A stretch of DNA of 64,000 nucleotides, from the NCBI RefSeq assembly GCF_001039575.1, contig NZ_JIBT01000032.1, positions 44,048 to 108,047 of the forward strand. The letters are read 5' to 3'. The position numbers and the translations under genes were made by a program. The number at the start of each line of letters is the position of its first letter. The stretch's first letter is position 1. Below, piece by piece: positions 46,789-55,456 of this stretch. Below the pieces are notes generated by a model, which saw only the letters and a list, made by a program, of their open reading frames with translations, was not told where the DNA came from and did not search any database. The DNA comes from Halomonas sp. PR-M31. GTDB taxonomy: Bacteria > Pseudomonadota > Gammaproteobacteria > Pseudomonadales > Halomonadaceae.

Positions 46789-48414
46789 TTGTCCGAGCAA
46801 CTAGACAATGCTATCGCAGGGCTAAAGGAAGTGGCCCGCCAGGGACGCATGGGACGTTTGCGCCGTGGCGTCGAAAAGGAAGGGTTGCGTACCGACAGGC
46901 AGGGCAATATCGTCCAGACTCCGCATCCAGCTGAGTTTGGGTCGAAGCTGACACACCCTTATATCACGACGGATTATTCCGAATCGCTGCTTGAGTACAT
47001 CACGCCGGTACATAGTCGGCCTGGCGATACTCTATCGTTTCTCGCGGATCTGCATCGCTTCAGCTATCGCCATATGGAAGACGAGCTGATCTGGCCCGCC
47101 AGCATGCCTTGTCGCTTGAACGGCAACGACAGCGTGCCCATCGCTGATTACGGCAGCTCCAATTCCGGCAAGATGAAGCATATCTATCGGCGCGGCCTGG
47201 ATGCCCGCTACGGGCGCATCATGCAGTCCATTGCCGGTATTCACTACAATGTGTCGCTGCCGGAACAGCTCTGGCCGGTGCTGCAGGAGTTGGAAGGAGC
47301 CCAGGCCAAGCCGCAGAAAACCTATCAGTCCGGGCGTTACTTCGATCTGATTCGCAACTTCCGCCGCAATAGCTGGTTGCTGTTGTATCTGTTTGGTGCT
47401 TCGCCGGCGCTGGATAGAAGCTTTTTCACCGGAGAGGTGCCCAGCAAGCTGAAGGCTCATGGGCACAATACGCTTTATGCGCCTTATGCCACCAGCCTGC
47501 GCATGTCCGATCTGGGCTATCAAAACAAGGTGCAGGCACAGCTCAAGATCTGCTTCAATTCGCTGTCCAATTATGTCGGCACATTGCGCAGTGCAATCAC
47601 TACGCCTTGGCCAGCCTATGAGCGAATCGGCGTGGATGAGAATGGCAATTGGCGTCAGCTCAATTCCAATATCCTGCAGATCGAGAACGAATATTACAGC
47701 GACATTCGACCCAAGCGGGTTGCCCAGCATGGTGAAACCCCGGCCCAGGCCCTGGAGGCGCGGGGGGTGGAATACATCGAAGTGCGTTGTCTGGATCTCA
47801 ACCCTTTCATGGCGCTGGGCATCGATGAGACCCAGATGCGTTTTCTGGATACCTTCCTGATGTGGTGCCTGCTGTCCGAAGCGCCTTGGATTTCCGATGA
47901 GGAGTGTGATCATCTTGATGACAATCGCGGTCTGGTAACGGCGAAAGGACGCGATCCATCGCTGTGCCTGTCGATCGACAAGCAGGAGCGCGGGCTTGCG
48001 GATCGCGCTGAGGAAATTTTCGCAGGGCTTCACAAAGTAGCCGAACTGCTCGATACCCTTGAAAAGGATCAGCCTCATCGAGCTGCAATCAAGGCCTTGG
48101 CGCCACGGCTAAGTCAGCCTGAGCTCACCCCGTCGGGTCGCTTACTTAAAGCGCTTGAAGAGAGTGGCGATGAGTTCGTCGACTATGTTGCCGAGCTTGC
48201 ACGCACCCAGTCAGAGGCGCTGCGCAAGGAGCCCATGGATCGTGCTCATGACGCCTTGTTTTCTCAGCTCACCGAGACCTCCTATCAACAGCAGCGCGAC
48301 ATCGAGGCAGCGGACACCGAATCCTTCGATGAGTTCATTACCGCCTATTTTGCTCGGGCGCGAGAATCCATGGCGGCATCGCGAGCCGATGATGCCCGAA
48401 TCGGAAGCCAATGA
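46789..48414 (+). CDS. gshA: Glutamate-cysteine ligase
   Basis: The first step of glutathione synthesis. It is 541 residues of the E. coli-type GshA family: RRGVEKEGLRTD, HPYITTDYSESLLEYITP, SIAGIHYNVSLP, YATSLRMSDLGYQNK and GVEYIEVRCLDLNPF. Translation appears to start at a TTG (46789) with AAGGGG upstream. No ATG gives the conserved N-terminus, so a rare start may limit expression. It ends 3 bases before dsbB, an uncommon pairing of two thiol-redox genes in one unit. Confidence 0.95.
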   Translation: MSEQLDNAIAGLKEVARQGRMGRLRRGVEKEGLRTDRQGNIVQTPHPAEFGSKLTHPYITTDYSESLLEYITPVHSRPGDTLSFLADLHRFSYRHMEDELIWPASMPCRLNGNDSVPIADYGSSNSGKMKHIYRRGLDARYGRIMQSIAGIHYNVSLPEQLWPVLQELEGAQAKPQKTYQSGRYFDLIRNFRRNSWLLLYLFGASPALDRSFFTGEVPSKLKAHGHNTLYAPYATSLRMSDLGYQNKVQAQLKICFNSLSNYVGTLRSAITTPWPAYERIGVDENGNWRQLNSNILQIENEYYSDIRPKRVAQHGETPAQALEARGVEYIEVRCLDLNPFMALGIDETQMRFLDTFLMWCLLSEAPWISDEECDHLDDNRGLVTAKGRDPSLCLSIDKQERGLADRAEEIFAGLHKVAELLDTLEKDQPHRAAIKALAPRLSQPELTPSGRLLKALEESGDEFVDYVAELARTQSEALRKEPMDRAHDALFSQLTETSYQQQRDIEAADTESFDEFITAYFARARESMAASRADDARIGSQ

Positions 48415-48417
48415 CGT

Positions 48418-48951
48418 ATGCGGCTTGATCTGAGTATTCGACAGTGGGGCGTTATCGGGCTGACAGCCTGCGCGCTGATGATGGGGGTTGCCCTTGCCCT
48501 GCAGTATGTCGCTGGGCTGAGTCCTTGCCCGCTATGCATTTTGCAACGACTGGCCGTGATCGCAGCGGCTCTGGTATTTCTGGCAGCGGTTATTCACAAC
48601 CCCCGGGGCAAGGGGGGTATCGTCTATGGCGTGCTGGGTCTTGTGGCGTCCGGGACAGGGGCGGCGGTCGCCGGGCGTCATGTCTGGCTGCAGTCGCTGC
48701 CTCCGAGCGAAGTGCCCAGCTGTGGACCGGGGCTCGATTACATGATGGAAGTGCTGCCCCTATGGGATGTGCTCTCTCGGGTTCTTTCGGGCTCAGGTGA
48801 ATGTGCCGAGATCGATGGACTATGGTGGGGGTTGACTCTGCCTCAATGGACGTTGATCGGCTTCGTTTGCCTGTCGCTCATCCCTTTGGCAATGGGGGTG
48901 AAGAGCTTGTCGGGTTCACGCCGATTTCACGGCGCAGGCGAAGCGTCTTGA
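48418..48951 (+). CDS. dsbB: Disulfide bond formation protein B
   Basis: Inner-membrane quinone reductase that reoxidises DsbA. It is 177 residues with four helices. The first redox pair is Cys37/Cys40 in SPCPLCILQR. The second pair is in the large periplasmic loop (PSCGPG and GECAEI). It closely follows gshA, and both are thiol-redox proteins, so co-regulation is plausible (inference). No dsbA is nearby. Confidence 0.93.
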   Translation: MRLDLSIRQWGVIGLTACALMMGVALALQYVAGLSPCPLCILQRLAVIAAALVFLAAVIHNPRGKGGIVYGVLGLVASGTGAAVAGRHVWLQSLPPSEVPSCGPGLDYMMEVLPLWDVLSRVLSGSGECAEIDGLWWGLTLPQWTLIGFVCLSLIPLAMGVKSLSGSRRFHGAGEAS

Positions 48952-49145
48952 GTCAGACGTGGGTCGATCAGATAGGGGATCAGCAAAGGAGTAGCAGGTT
49001 AGTGAACGGTGCTTTCGAATGCCCGGCTTAATACGGCCTGAACAATAAGTTGTCATCTTTTTCGACGGACAGGATTGACACCCGTGACGCTTAGGGTGAC
49101 GCTGAGAGTCCGCAGACGACAGGCTGATCAAGGGAGGGGCTGCCC

Positions 49146-49649
49146 ATGCTGGAAAACTGCAGAACCGCGCAGGAGCGTTGGGGAGGCGTGCACCGAATGA
49201 TCGATCGCTGGTTCGAGGCGCGTCGAGACATGCTGGTCGCGTTCATGGATTTGAAAGAGGCCTGTGACATCGATCCTGAGTCGGTGACCAAGGCACGCAT
49301 CGACCACTTTAGCGAATTGCTGATGGATTATATCAGCGCGGGGCACTTCGAGATCTATCCGCAGCTACGCCAGGAAGCCGAGCAGTTCAACGATCAGGAA
49401 GCATTGGCGGTAGCGGATAAACTGTTCGAACGTCTTGAAATGTCCACGCAGCTAGTACTGGAATTCGACAACGATTACTCGACTCCAACCCGTTGTCAGC
49501 ATTACCTGTTTCGACTACCCGCCTGGCTTGAACGTCTCGGCCGCGGACTCACCGAACGCTTCACTCTGGAAGATCAGCTGATCGGACGGCTCCACTCGTC
49601 GCATTCGCCTCCGCCGGCACCCCAGGCAGCGCCTAGCGCTACGCTGTAA
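49146..49649 (+). CDS. rsd: Rsd/AlgQ-family anti-sigma-70 factor
   Basis: Binds the housekeeping sigma factor and frees RNA polymerase for alternative sigmas. It is 167 residues, all helical. The family pattern is visible: MLENCRTAQERWGGVHRMIDRWFEARRDML, FSELLMDYISAGHFEIYPQL and LTERFTLEDQLIGRL. GGGAGGGG lies 7 bases before the ATG. A Pro/Ala/Ser tail (PPPAPQAAPSA) extends beyond the E. coli Rsd length. A 194-base non-coding leader separates it from dsbB. AlgQ in Pseudomonas also affects alginate control; that role here is not shown. Confidence 0.88.
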   Translation: MLENCRTAQERWGGVHRMIDRWFEARRDMLVAFMDLKEACDIDPESVTKARIDHFSELLMDYISAGHFEIYPQLRQEAEQFNDQEALAVADKLFERLEMSTQLVLEFDNDYSTPTRCQHYLFRLPAWLERLGRGLTERFTLEDQLIGRLHSSHSPPPAPQAAPSATL

Positions 49650-49674
49650 ATTTCCATCATTTGATTGACATACA

Positions 49675-49703
49675 TGCCTCGCCATTGTCGGCGGGGCATT
49701 TTT
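49675..49703 (+). terminator. Terminator after rsd
   Basis: A 9-bp stem (TGCCTCGCC / GGCGGGGCA, one G-T pair) with a 6-nt loop and five T. Confidence 0.8.
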
Positions 49704-49755
49704 CTGGCCATGCGTTTTTTATAAAAACGCACTTTGATGAGCGATCGCCTTGAAT

Positions 49756-52700
49756 TTAGCGCTCACGTACCGTTCTGAATCGGTGCGCAATTTTTTCGCC
49801 GGTTCGCGCCCCCAGCAATAGCATGCAAGGCGTCAACAGCAGGGTCAGACCTGTCGCAAAGCCTAGCCCGCCCGCGATGGCGCTGGATAGCTGGGTCCAC
49901 CACTGGGTCGAGGGTGCTCCCCAGCCAAGGCTCGGCGCCAGCAGGTCAACGTTGACGCCCAGAACCATCGGCATTAGTCCAAGGATGGTGGTGATCGCTG
50001 TAAGCAGTACCGGGCGCAGGCGCTGGCCGCCGGCTTCCAGGGCCGCCTCATGAGCGGATAGGCCCTCATGGCGGAACTGATTGTAGGTGTCGATCAATAC
50101 GATGTTGTTGTTCACCACGATGCCCGCCAAAGCAATGATACCCATTCCGACCATGACGATGCCGAAGGGTTGAGCGTTCAGCAGCAGGCCAAGCAGTACA
50201 CCGCCGGTCGAGAAGACGATGGCCGACAACACCAGAAAAGCCTGATAGAGACTGTTGAACTGGGTCACCATGATGATCAACATCAGGAAAATGGCGATGC
50301 CGAAAGCGAGACTCAAGAACTGGCTGGTCTCCGCCTGATCTTCCTGTTCTCCGGCAAAACCGACACGGACCCCTTCGGGTAGGTTCCTCAAGGTATCGCC
50401 CAAGGCATTGAGCCGCTCATCGGCCTGGCGCCCTGGCTCGATATCCGCTTCCAGCGTAATCGTGCGCTGCCCATCGACCCGGTGCAGGGTGCCCACCTTG
50501 GGTGCCGGTTCCAGACGCACGAAATGACTGATCGGCACCTGGCCTCGAGCTGTATTGATGGTCAGGCGTTCGAGCTGATCGAGGCTGCGCTTGGCCCCGG
50601 GCAAGCGTACGCGAATGTCCACCTCGTCGTTGGCATCCTGGGGGCGGTAGACCGCAAGCTGCAGCCCAGTGGTCACTAGCTGCACCGCGCTGCCGATGGT
50701 AGAAACATCCGCATCGAACCGCGCCGCCGCCTCGCGATCGACCTGCAGGCGCCACTCTACGCCGGGCAGGCTGCGATTATCTTCCACGGCGCGAAAGCCT
50801 CCCAGCCGTTGCATGGCGTTGCGCAACTGCTTCACGGCAAGCTCGGTTTGCCCGGGATCGTTGGCACTCAGCTCGATCTGAATCGGCTTGCCGTCTACCG
50901 GCCCCTGCTCCTGCTCTCGGGTTTCCAGACGGATGCCAGGGATGTCTCGGGTGCGCTCGAGCATGTCCGCAAGGATCTTACCGGCAGGTCGACGCTTGTA
51001 CCAGTCGATGAGTTGGAAAGAAAGCTGACCGATGACGTCCTCGCCGATCTCTCGATCAGGGGTGGCATAGGAGCGAGCATAAAGGGATTCCACCTCGCTC
51101 ATGCCCTGCAAGCGCGCCTCGACGCGTCGCACCACCGCATCCTTCTCCTCCACGGAAAGATCGCCCCGGGCATGGATCAGCAGCTGCGCGCTATCCGGCT
51201 CCACCGAAGGGAAGAATTCCACCCCATGGTTGAAGCGCGCATAGCCCGCGTAAAGCAGAGCCATCACGATCAAGGCGCCGATCAGTGTCCAGGCCGGATG
51301 ACTCAGAAGCCGGGTGAGCGTTCGCCGGTACAGGCGTCCGCCCCTGCTGACTCGTTTTTCCTGGATAGACTGACCAGAGCTGAAGAGATTGCCCAGGGTG
51401 GGCATGAACACCAGCGCCATGGCCAGGGAGGCCAGCAGGCAAAGGATCACCGTGGCCGGCAGATATTTCATGAATTCGCCCACGACTCCGGGCCAGAACA
51501 GCAGCGGCAGGAAAACCACAAGAGTAGTGGCGGTGGAGGTGATGACCGGCCAGGCCATGCGGCTGGCGGCACCGGACCAGGCATCAAAGGACGAGCGTCC
51601 CTCGGCGAAATAGCGATCCGCCTGCTCGCCGACCACGATAGCGCCATCCACCAGCATGCCGGCCACTAGAATGAGTGCGAACAGCACGACGATATTGAGG
51701 GTGTAGCCAACCGACCAGATCAGCAGGATGCCGGTGAGAAAGGCACCGGGAATGGTCATGCCGATCAGCAGCGCTGCGCGAGGCCCCATGGTGGCTAGAA
51801 TCACGATCAGCACCAGGACCACGGCGGCAAGCACATTGTTCAAGAGCTCGGCAAGCATGTCCTCGACGTCCGTCGATTGATCCATGATGACTTCAACTTC
51901 CAGCGCTTCCGGCAGCAGAGGTCCGGCTTGGTCGAGCAGCGCTTTGACCTCGTCGATGGTGGCAATGATGTTGGCACCGGTGCGCTTGGAGATTTCCAGT
52001 ACCACCGCCGGCTGGCCGTCGATGCGAGCATAGCCGTCCGGATCCTTGAAAGTGCGCTGAATGAGGGCGACCTCGCCGAAGGTAATCACGCGATCGCCCT
52101 CGACCTTGACCGGGGTGTTCATGACGTCCTGGATGTTTTCGATGACGCCGGGTACCTTGATCGACAGGCGACCCGCGCCGTTGTCCAGGCTTCCTGCTGC
52201 GACCAGACGATTGTTGCGGGATACCAGGTTGGCCAGGGTATCGAAATTGACGCCGTAGCTATCAAGCACCAAGGGATCCACCACGATCTCCATGAGATCC
52301 TCCCGCTCCCCGGCGATATCCACCTCGAGCACGCTGGGAATGCCTTCGATCCTTTCCTGCAGTTCCCGGGCTACTCGCATTAGCTCGCCAGGAGAGAGCG
52401 GTCCGGAAAGCCCCACGGACATGACCGGAAAGAGGCTGACGTTGACTTCCAGCACCCGGGGTTCCTCAGCTTCATCCGGGAGCGAGCTGCGCGCAATATC
52501 GACGCGTTCACGCACGTCCGCCAGCGCTTGTCGGGAATCGAAGCCGGCATCGAATTCCAGGGTAACCGATGAAATGCCCTCACTGGACTGAGAGGTCATC
52601 TTCTTGATCCCTTCGATGGTGCGCAGCTCCTGCTCCATGGGGCGTACCAGCAAGCGCTCCCCATCTTCCGGGCTGACGCCTTCAAGCACCAGAGAGACGT

Positions 52701-52839
52701 AAATCATCGGGATGGCAACGTCAGGATTGGATTCCTTGGGAATGGCTTGATAGGCCATCAGCCCCGCCAGCACCAGGAACAGCAGCAGCAGCAGGGTGGT
52801 GCGGCTGCGGTTCAGCGCGGCATGAATCAGGGCGCGCAT
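49756..52839 (-). CDS. RND-family efflux transporter permease
   Basis: A 1027-residue inner-membrane antiporter of the AcrB/MexB superfamily that expels small molecules through a tripartite channel. Twelve helices and two large periplasmic domains are visible, with the N-terminal helix (TTLLLLLFLVLAGLMAYQAIP) followed by KESNPDVAIPMIYVS. The TM4 proton-relay motif reads MLVDGAIVVGE, so the second Asp of the usual DD pair is Gly, and the TM10 Lys is Asn (VVNNNIVLID), which places it in a divergent HAE-like branch. It starts one base inside the stop of the adaptor gene (TGATG). No outer-membrane channel gene adjoins. The substrate is unknown. Confidence 0.93.
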   Translation of the reverse strand: MRALIHAALNRSRTTLLLLLFLVLAGLMAYQAIPKESNPDVAIPMIYVSLVLEGVSPEDGERLLVRPMEQELRTIEGIKKMTSQSSEGISSVTLEFDAGFDSRQALADVRERVDIARSSLPDEAEEPRVLEVNVSLFPVMSVGLSGPLSPGELMRVARELQERIEGIPSVLEVDIAGEREDLMEIVVDPLVLDSYGVNFDTLANLVSRNNRLVAAGSLDNGAGRLSIKVPGVIENIQDVMNTPVKVEGDRVITFGEVALIQRTFKDPDGYARIDGQPAVVLEISKRTGANIIATIDEVKALLDQAGPLLPEALEVEVIMDQSTDVEDMLAELLNNVLAAVVLVLIVILATMGPRAALLIGMTIPGAFLTGILLIWSVGYTLNIVVLFALILVAGMLVDGAIVVGEQADRYFAEGRSSFDAWSGAASRMAWPVITSTATTLVVFLPLLFWPGVVGEFMKYLPATVILCLLASLAMALVFMPTLGNLFSSGQSIQEKRVSRGGRLYRRTLTRLLSHPAWTLIGALIVMALLYAGYARFNHGVEFFPSVEPDSAQLLIHARGDLSVEEKDAVVRRVEARLQGMSEVESLYARSYATPDREIGEDVIGQLSFQLIDWYKRRPAGKILADMLERTRDIPGIRLETREQEQGPVDGKPIQIELSANDPGQTELAVKQLRNAMQRLGGFRAVEDNRSLPGVEWRLQVDREAAARFDADVSTIGSAVQLVTTGLQLAVYRPQDANDEVDIRVRLPGAKRSLDQLERLTINTARGQVPISHFVRLEPAPKVGTLHRVDGQRTITLEADIEPGRQADERLNALGDTLRNLPEGVRVGFAGEQEDQAETSQFLSLAFGIAIFLMLIIMVTQFNSLYQAFLVLSAIVFSTGGVLLGLLLNAQPFGIVMVGMGIIALAGIVVNNNIVLIDTYNQFRHEGLSAHEAALEAGGQRLRPVLLTAITTILGLMPMVLGVNVDLLAPSLGWGAPSTQWWTQLSSAIAGGLGFATGLTLLLTPCMLLLGARTGEKIAHRFRTVRER

Positions 52840-53927
52840 CAGGAGGCTTGCTCGCGATCGGTAGACACGGCTTCGACCTTTTCACCGATGTCGACATAGC
52901 CGCCTCCCAGAGTGATCAGCCGTACCGTCTCGGGTAGCCCGGTTACCCAGGTTTGAACCGCATCCGCGGTGAGTAGCGTTACCGGGGCAAAACGGATCTT
53001 ATCGTCATCGTCCAGGTATTTGACTCCCAGGCGTCCCTCATCATCGAGAATCAACAGCGCCGGTGAGAGGGCATGGGCCTGACGGGCAGGCAGCGCGATG
53101 TCGAGGGTGGCGCTGGCACCGGCGATACGCAAGCGTTCGGGATTGGCAAGATTGGCCTCCAGTGCGTAGCTGCGTGTTGCATCGTCTGCACTGCTGGCCA
53201 CATAGCTGAGCTCGCCTTGCAGTTTGTCGCCGCTCAGCAGCGTCGCGGTGACCGGCAACCCCGGGTGCAGGTCCGGGGCGCGCCGCTGAGGAGCCTGACC
53301 GGTGGCGAGCAGGCGTTCGATTTCGACCAGTTTGCCAATATCCTCTCCGGCTTGAACGAAATCGCCCACCTCGATATCGAGCCGGTTGATCACGCCCGGG
53401 AAAGGCGCTTTGAAGCTGGCATCGATCCTGAGTTGACGCAGCCTGGCAAGCTCTGCCCGGGCCTGGGCCACGTCACGTTTCAGGCTTAGCACATCGTTGT
53501 TGGGAATCAGATTCTTGGCCTGTAAGCGGCGCCCGCCCTTGAGTTCTGAAAGCGCCAGCTCGAGCGCGGCTTCGGCTTGGGTCTGAAGCTCGGGAAGATC
53601 CTCTTCGTCAAGTTGCAGCAAGATGTCATTGGCTTTGACTCGATCGCCCTGGTCATGGGGCAGGGCAGAGACGCTGCCCGCGCGACAGGGGCGCAAGATG
53701 ACATCGCGCTTGGGTTCGAGCTGCCCTTGCAGGGTCAGGGTGGGTACGTGTTGTTGGGCATGGGAGGTTCTTACCTCGACCCGAGTCAGGCCAGGTTTTT
53801 GTAATGCATTACCTTCCGGTGGTTCGGCGCGAAAACGCTGTACATCGCCAAAGATCAACCAGATCAGTAACGCAACACCCAGGAGCAAGGCAATCGGGGC
53901 AGACAAGGAAGCGAATCTAAGGCGCAT
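52839..53927 (-). CDS. RND efflux periplasmic adaptor (membrane fusion protein)
   Basis: Connects the permease to an outer-membrane channel. It is 362 residues from MRLRFASL: an N-terminal anchor (APIALLLGVALLIWLIFG), a lipoyl-like half-motif (LTLQGQLEPKRDVILRPCRAGSVSAL and VKANDILLQL), a coiled-coil hairpin (AEAALELALSELKGGRRLQ and SLKRDVAQARAELARLRQL), the second lipoyl half (IDASFKAPFPGVINRLDIEVGDFVQ) and beta-barrel domains. No lipobox is present. It is the first gene of the two-gene efflux operon. Twelve extra codons upstream are not needed. Confidence 0.92.
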   Translation of the reverse strand: MRLRFASLSAPIALLLGVALLIWLIFGDVQRFRAEPPEGNALQKPGLTRVEVRTSHAQQHVPTLTLQGQLEPKRDVILRPCRAGSVSALPHDQGDRVKANDILLQLDEEDLPELQTQAEAALELALSELKGGRRLQAKNLIPNNDVLSLKRDVAQARAELARLRQLRIDASFKAPFPGVINRLDIEVGDFVQAGEDIGKLVEIERLLATGQAPQRRAPDLHPGLPVTATLLSGDKLQGELSYVASSADDATRSYALEANLANPERLRIAGASATLDIALPARQAHALSPALLILDDEGRLGVKYLDDDDKIRFAPVTLLTADAVQTWVTGLPETVRLITLGGGYVDIGEKVEAVSTDREQAS

Positions 53928-54062
53928 CAAACCATCCGGTAGCAGGCAGGAAAAACAAAACAAGCAAGATAGAGGAATTGCCTTTGAGCGAGGGAATCGA
54001 AACAGGTTCCACAGCGTATCGTTTACCTTGTCAAATAAGTAGGGCCTAAACGGCGCACCCTG

Positions 54063-54716
54063 TCAGCGTAGACTGATGATGCGCCAGCCGCGCTGCAAGG
54101 CAGTCTCGCGCAACTTCTCATCCGGGTCGACGGCTACCGGATTGTCGATCTTTTCCAACAGCGGTATGTCATTGTGGGAGTCGCTGTAGAACCAGGCATC
54201 GTCAAGGGTAACGCTTTGTCCGCTGAGCCACTCTTCCAGACGCAATACCTTGCCTTCCTGGAAGCTAGGCGTACCGCTGACACGCCCAGTATAGCGATCG
54301 TTGATGATCTCCGGCTCGACGGCGATCAAGTCGTCCACGCCCAGCCGCTGGGCGATGGGAGCGGTGATGAATCGATTGGTCGCGGTGATAATCAACAAGG
54401 TGTCGCCCTGAGCGCGATGTTCCGCCAGTAACTCTTCTCCTTTGACGAGGATGTTCGGCTCTATCTTGCTGATCATGAACTGCTGATGCCAGGCGGCCAG
54501 TTGCTCCGGTGAGTTCTCTGCCAATGGTTTGAGGGCCAGGGCCAGATAATCGTGAATATCGAGAGTGCCATCCTGATATTGCTGATGAAAACGTTCGTTT
54601 GCCTCATGGTAATACCCTGGATCGACCGCGCCCTGTTCGACCAGAAATTCTCCCCAGGCATGATCGCTGTCCGTTGCCAGCAGTGTGTTGTCCAGATCGA
54701 AAATGGCAAGACTCAA
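54063..54716 (-). CDS. HAD-superfamily (SerB-like) phosphatase
   Basis: A 217-residue HAD-IB hydrolase. The nucleophile motif is AIFDLDNTLLATDSDHAW, motif II IITATN, and motif IV WFYSDSHNDIPLL. The start is a TTG at 54716 with a textbook AAGGAG six bases upstream; no ATG fits. The relation to PA0335-type proteins, which sit beside rppH and ptsP in Pseudomonas, is from memory and the neighbourhood here agrees. A phosphoserine- or histidinol-phosphate-type substrate is possible, but not shown. Confidence 0.85.
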   Translation of the reverse strand: MSLAIFDLDNTLLATDSDHAWGEFLVEQGAVDPGYYHEANERFHQQYQDGTLDIHDYLALALKPLAENSPEQLAAWHQQFMISKIEPNILVKGEELLAEHRAQGDTLLIITATNRFITAPIAQRLGVDDLIAVEPEIINDRYTGRVSGTPSFQEGKVLRLEEWLSGQSVTLDDAWFYSDSHNDIPLLEKIDNPVAVDPDEKLRETALQRGWRIISLR

Positions 54717-54904
54717 GACGTACTCCTTTATGAGGCATAGGTAATACAAAATGTAATCAATTATTACAGAACTGGCGATACATTCACACTACGGAGTTAA
54801 TGCACTTATTGATGGCTTTTTAGACTTTAAGAAAGCGTAGACATTTATTCAGTGTTTTCTTTGTGGAAGAATGGACCCAACTATCATTTTACAAGGTGAA
54901 GCCC

Positions 54905-55426
54905 GTGATCGACGCCGACGGCTTTCGCCCAAACGTTGGCATCATCATTGTCAATCGTGAGGGTCAGCTGCTTTGGGCGCGTCGGGTAGGACAGAACGCA
55001 TGGCAATTTCCTCAGGGAGGCATAAAGTCCAGCGAGACTCCACAGCAGGCGCTCTATCGTGAGCTCGAAGAAGAGATCGGCCTGACCCCGGCCGATGTCG
55101 ATGTCCTGGCCTGCACCCGAGGATGGCTGCGTTACCGTTTGCCCCGGCGCATGGTACGTACACAATCGCGGCCGATTTGTATTGGCCAGAAGCAAAAATG
55201 GTTTTTGCTTCAGATACGCTGTCTCGACAGCAGAATATGCATGGATACGACGGCCAAGCCAGAGTTCGATGGCTGGCGCTGGGTGAGTTATTGGTACCCT
55301 TTGGGGCAGGTGGTGCCGTTCAAGCGCGAAGTCTATCGGCGTGCCCTGCGCGAACTGGCCCCCCGGGTGCAACATTTGGCACGAGAAAGCGCTACGCTGT
55401 CGTTGCCTCCTTTTGACCAGCGTTGA
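54905..55426 (+). CDS. rppH: RNA pyrophosphohydrolase RppH
   Basis: A Nudix enzyme that removes pyrophosphate from mRNA 5' ends and starts decay. It is 173 residues from GTG 54905 (AAGGTGA upstream), where conserved [16 protein letters not shown] begins. The Nudix box [22 protein letters not shown] is complete, and [12 protein letters not shown] and [29 protein letters not shown] are typical. The longer frame from 54863 lacks homology. It is followed after 30 bases by ptsP, the same order as in E. coli and Pseudomonas. Confidence 0.95.
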   Translation: MIDADGFRPNVGIIIVNREGQLLWARRVGQNAWQFPQGGIKSSETPQQALYRELEEEIGLTPADVDVLACTRGWLRYRLPRRMVRTQSRPICIGQKQKWFLLQIRCLDSRICMDTTAKPEFDGWRWVSYWYPLGQVVPFKREVYRRALRELAPRVQHLARESATLSLPPFDQR

Positions 55427-55456
55427 TGCTGCTTTCTCATTATAAGAAGAATGCCC

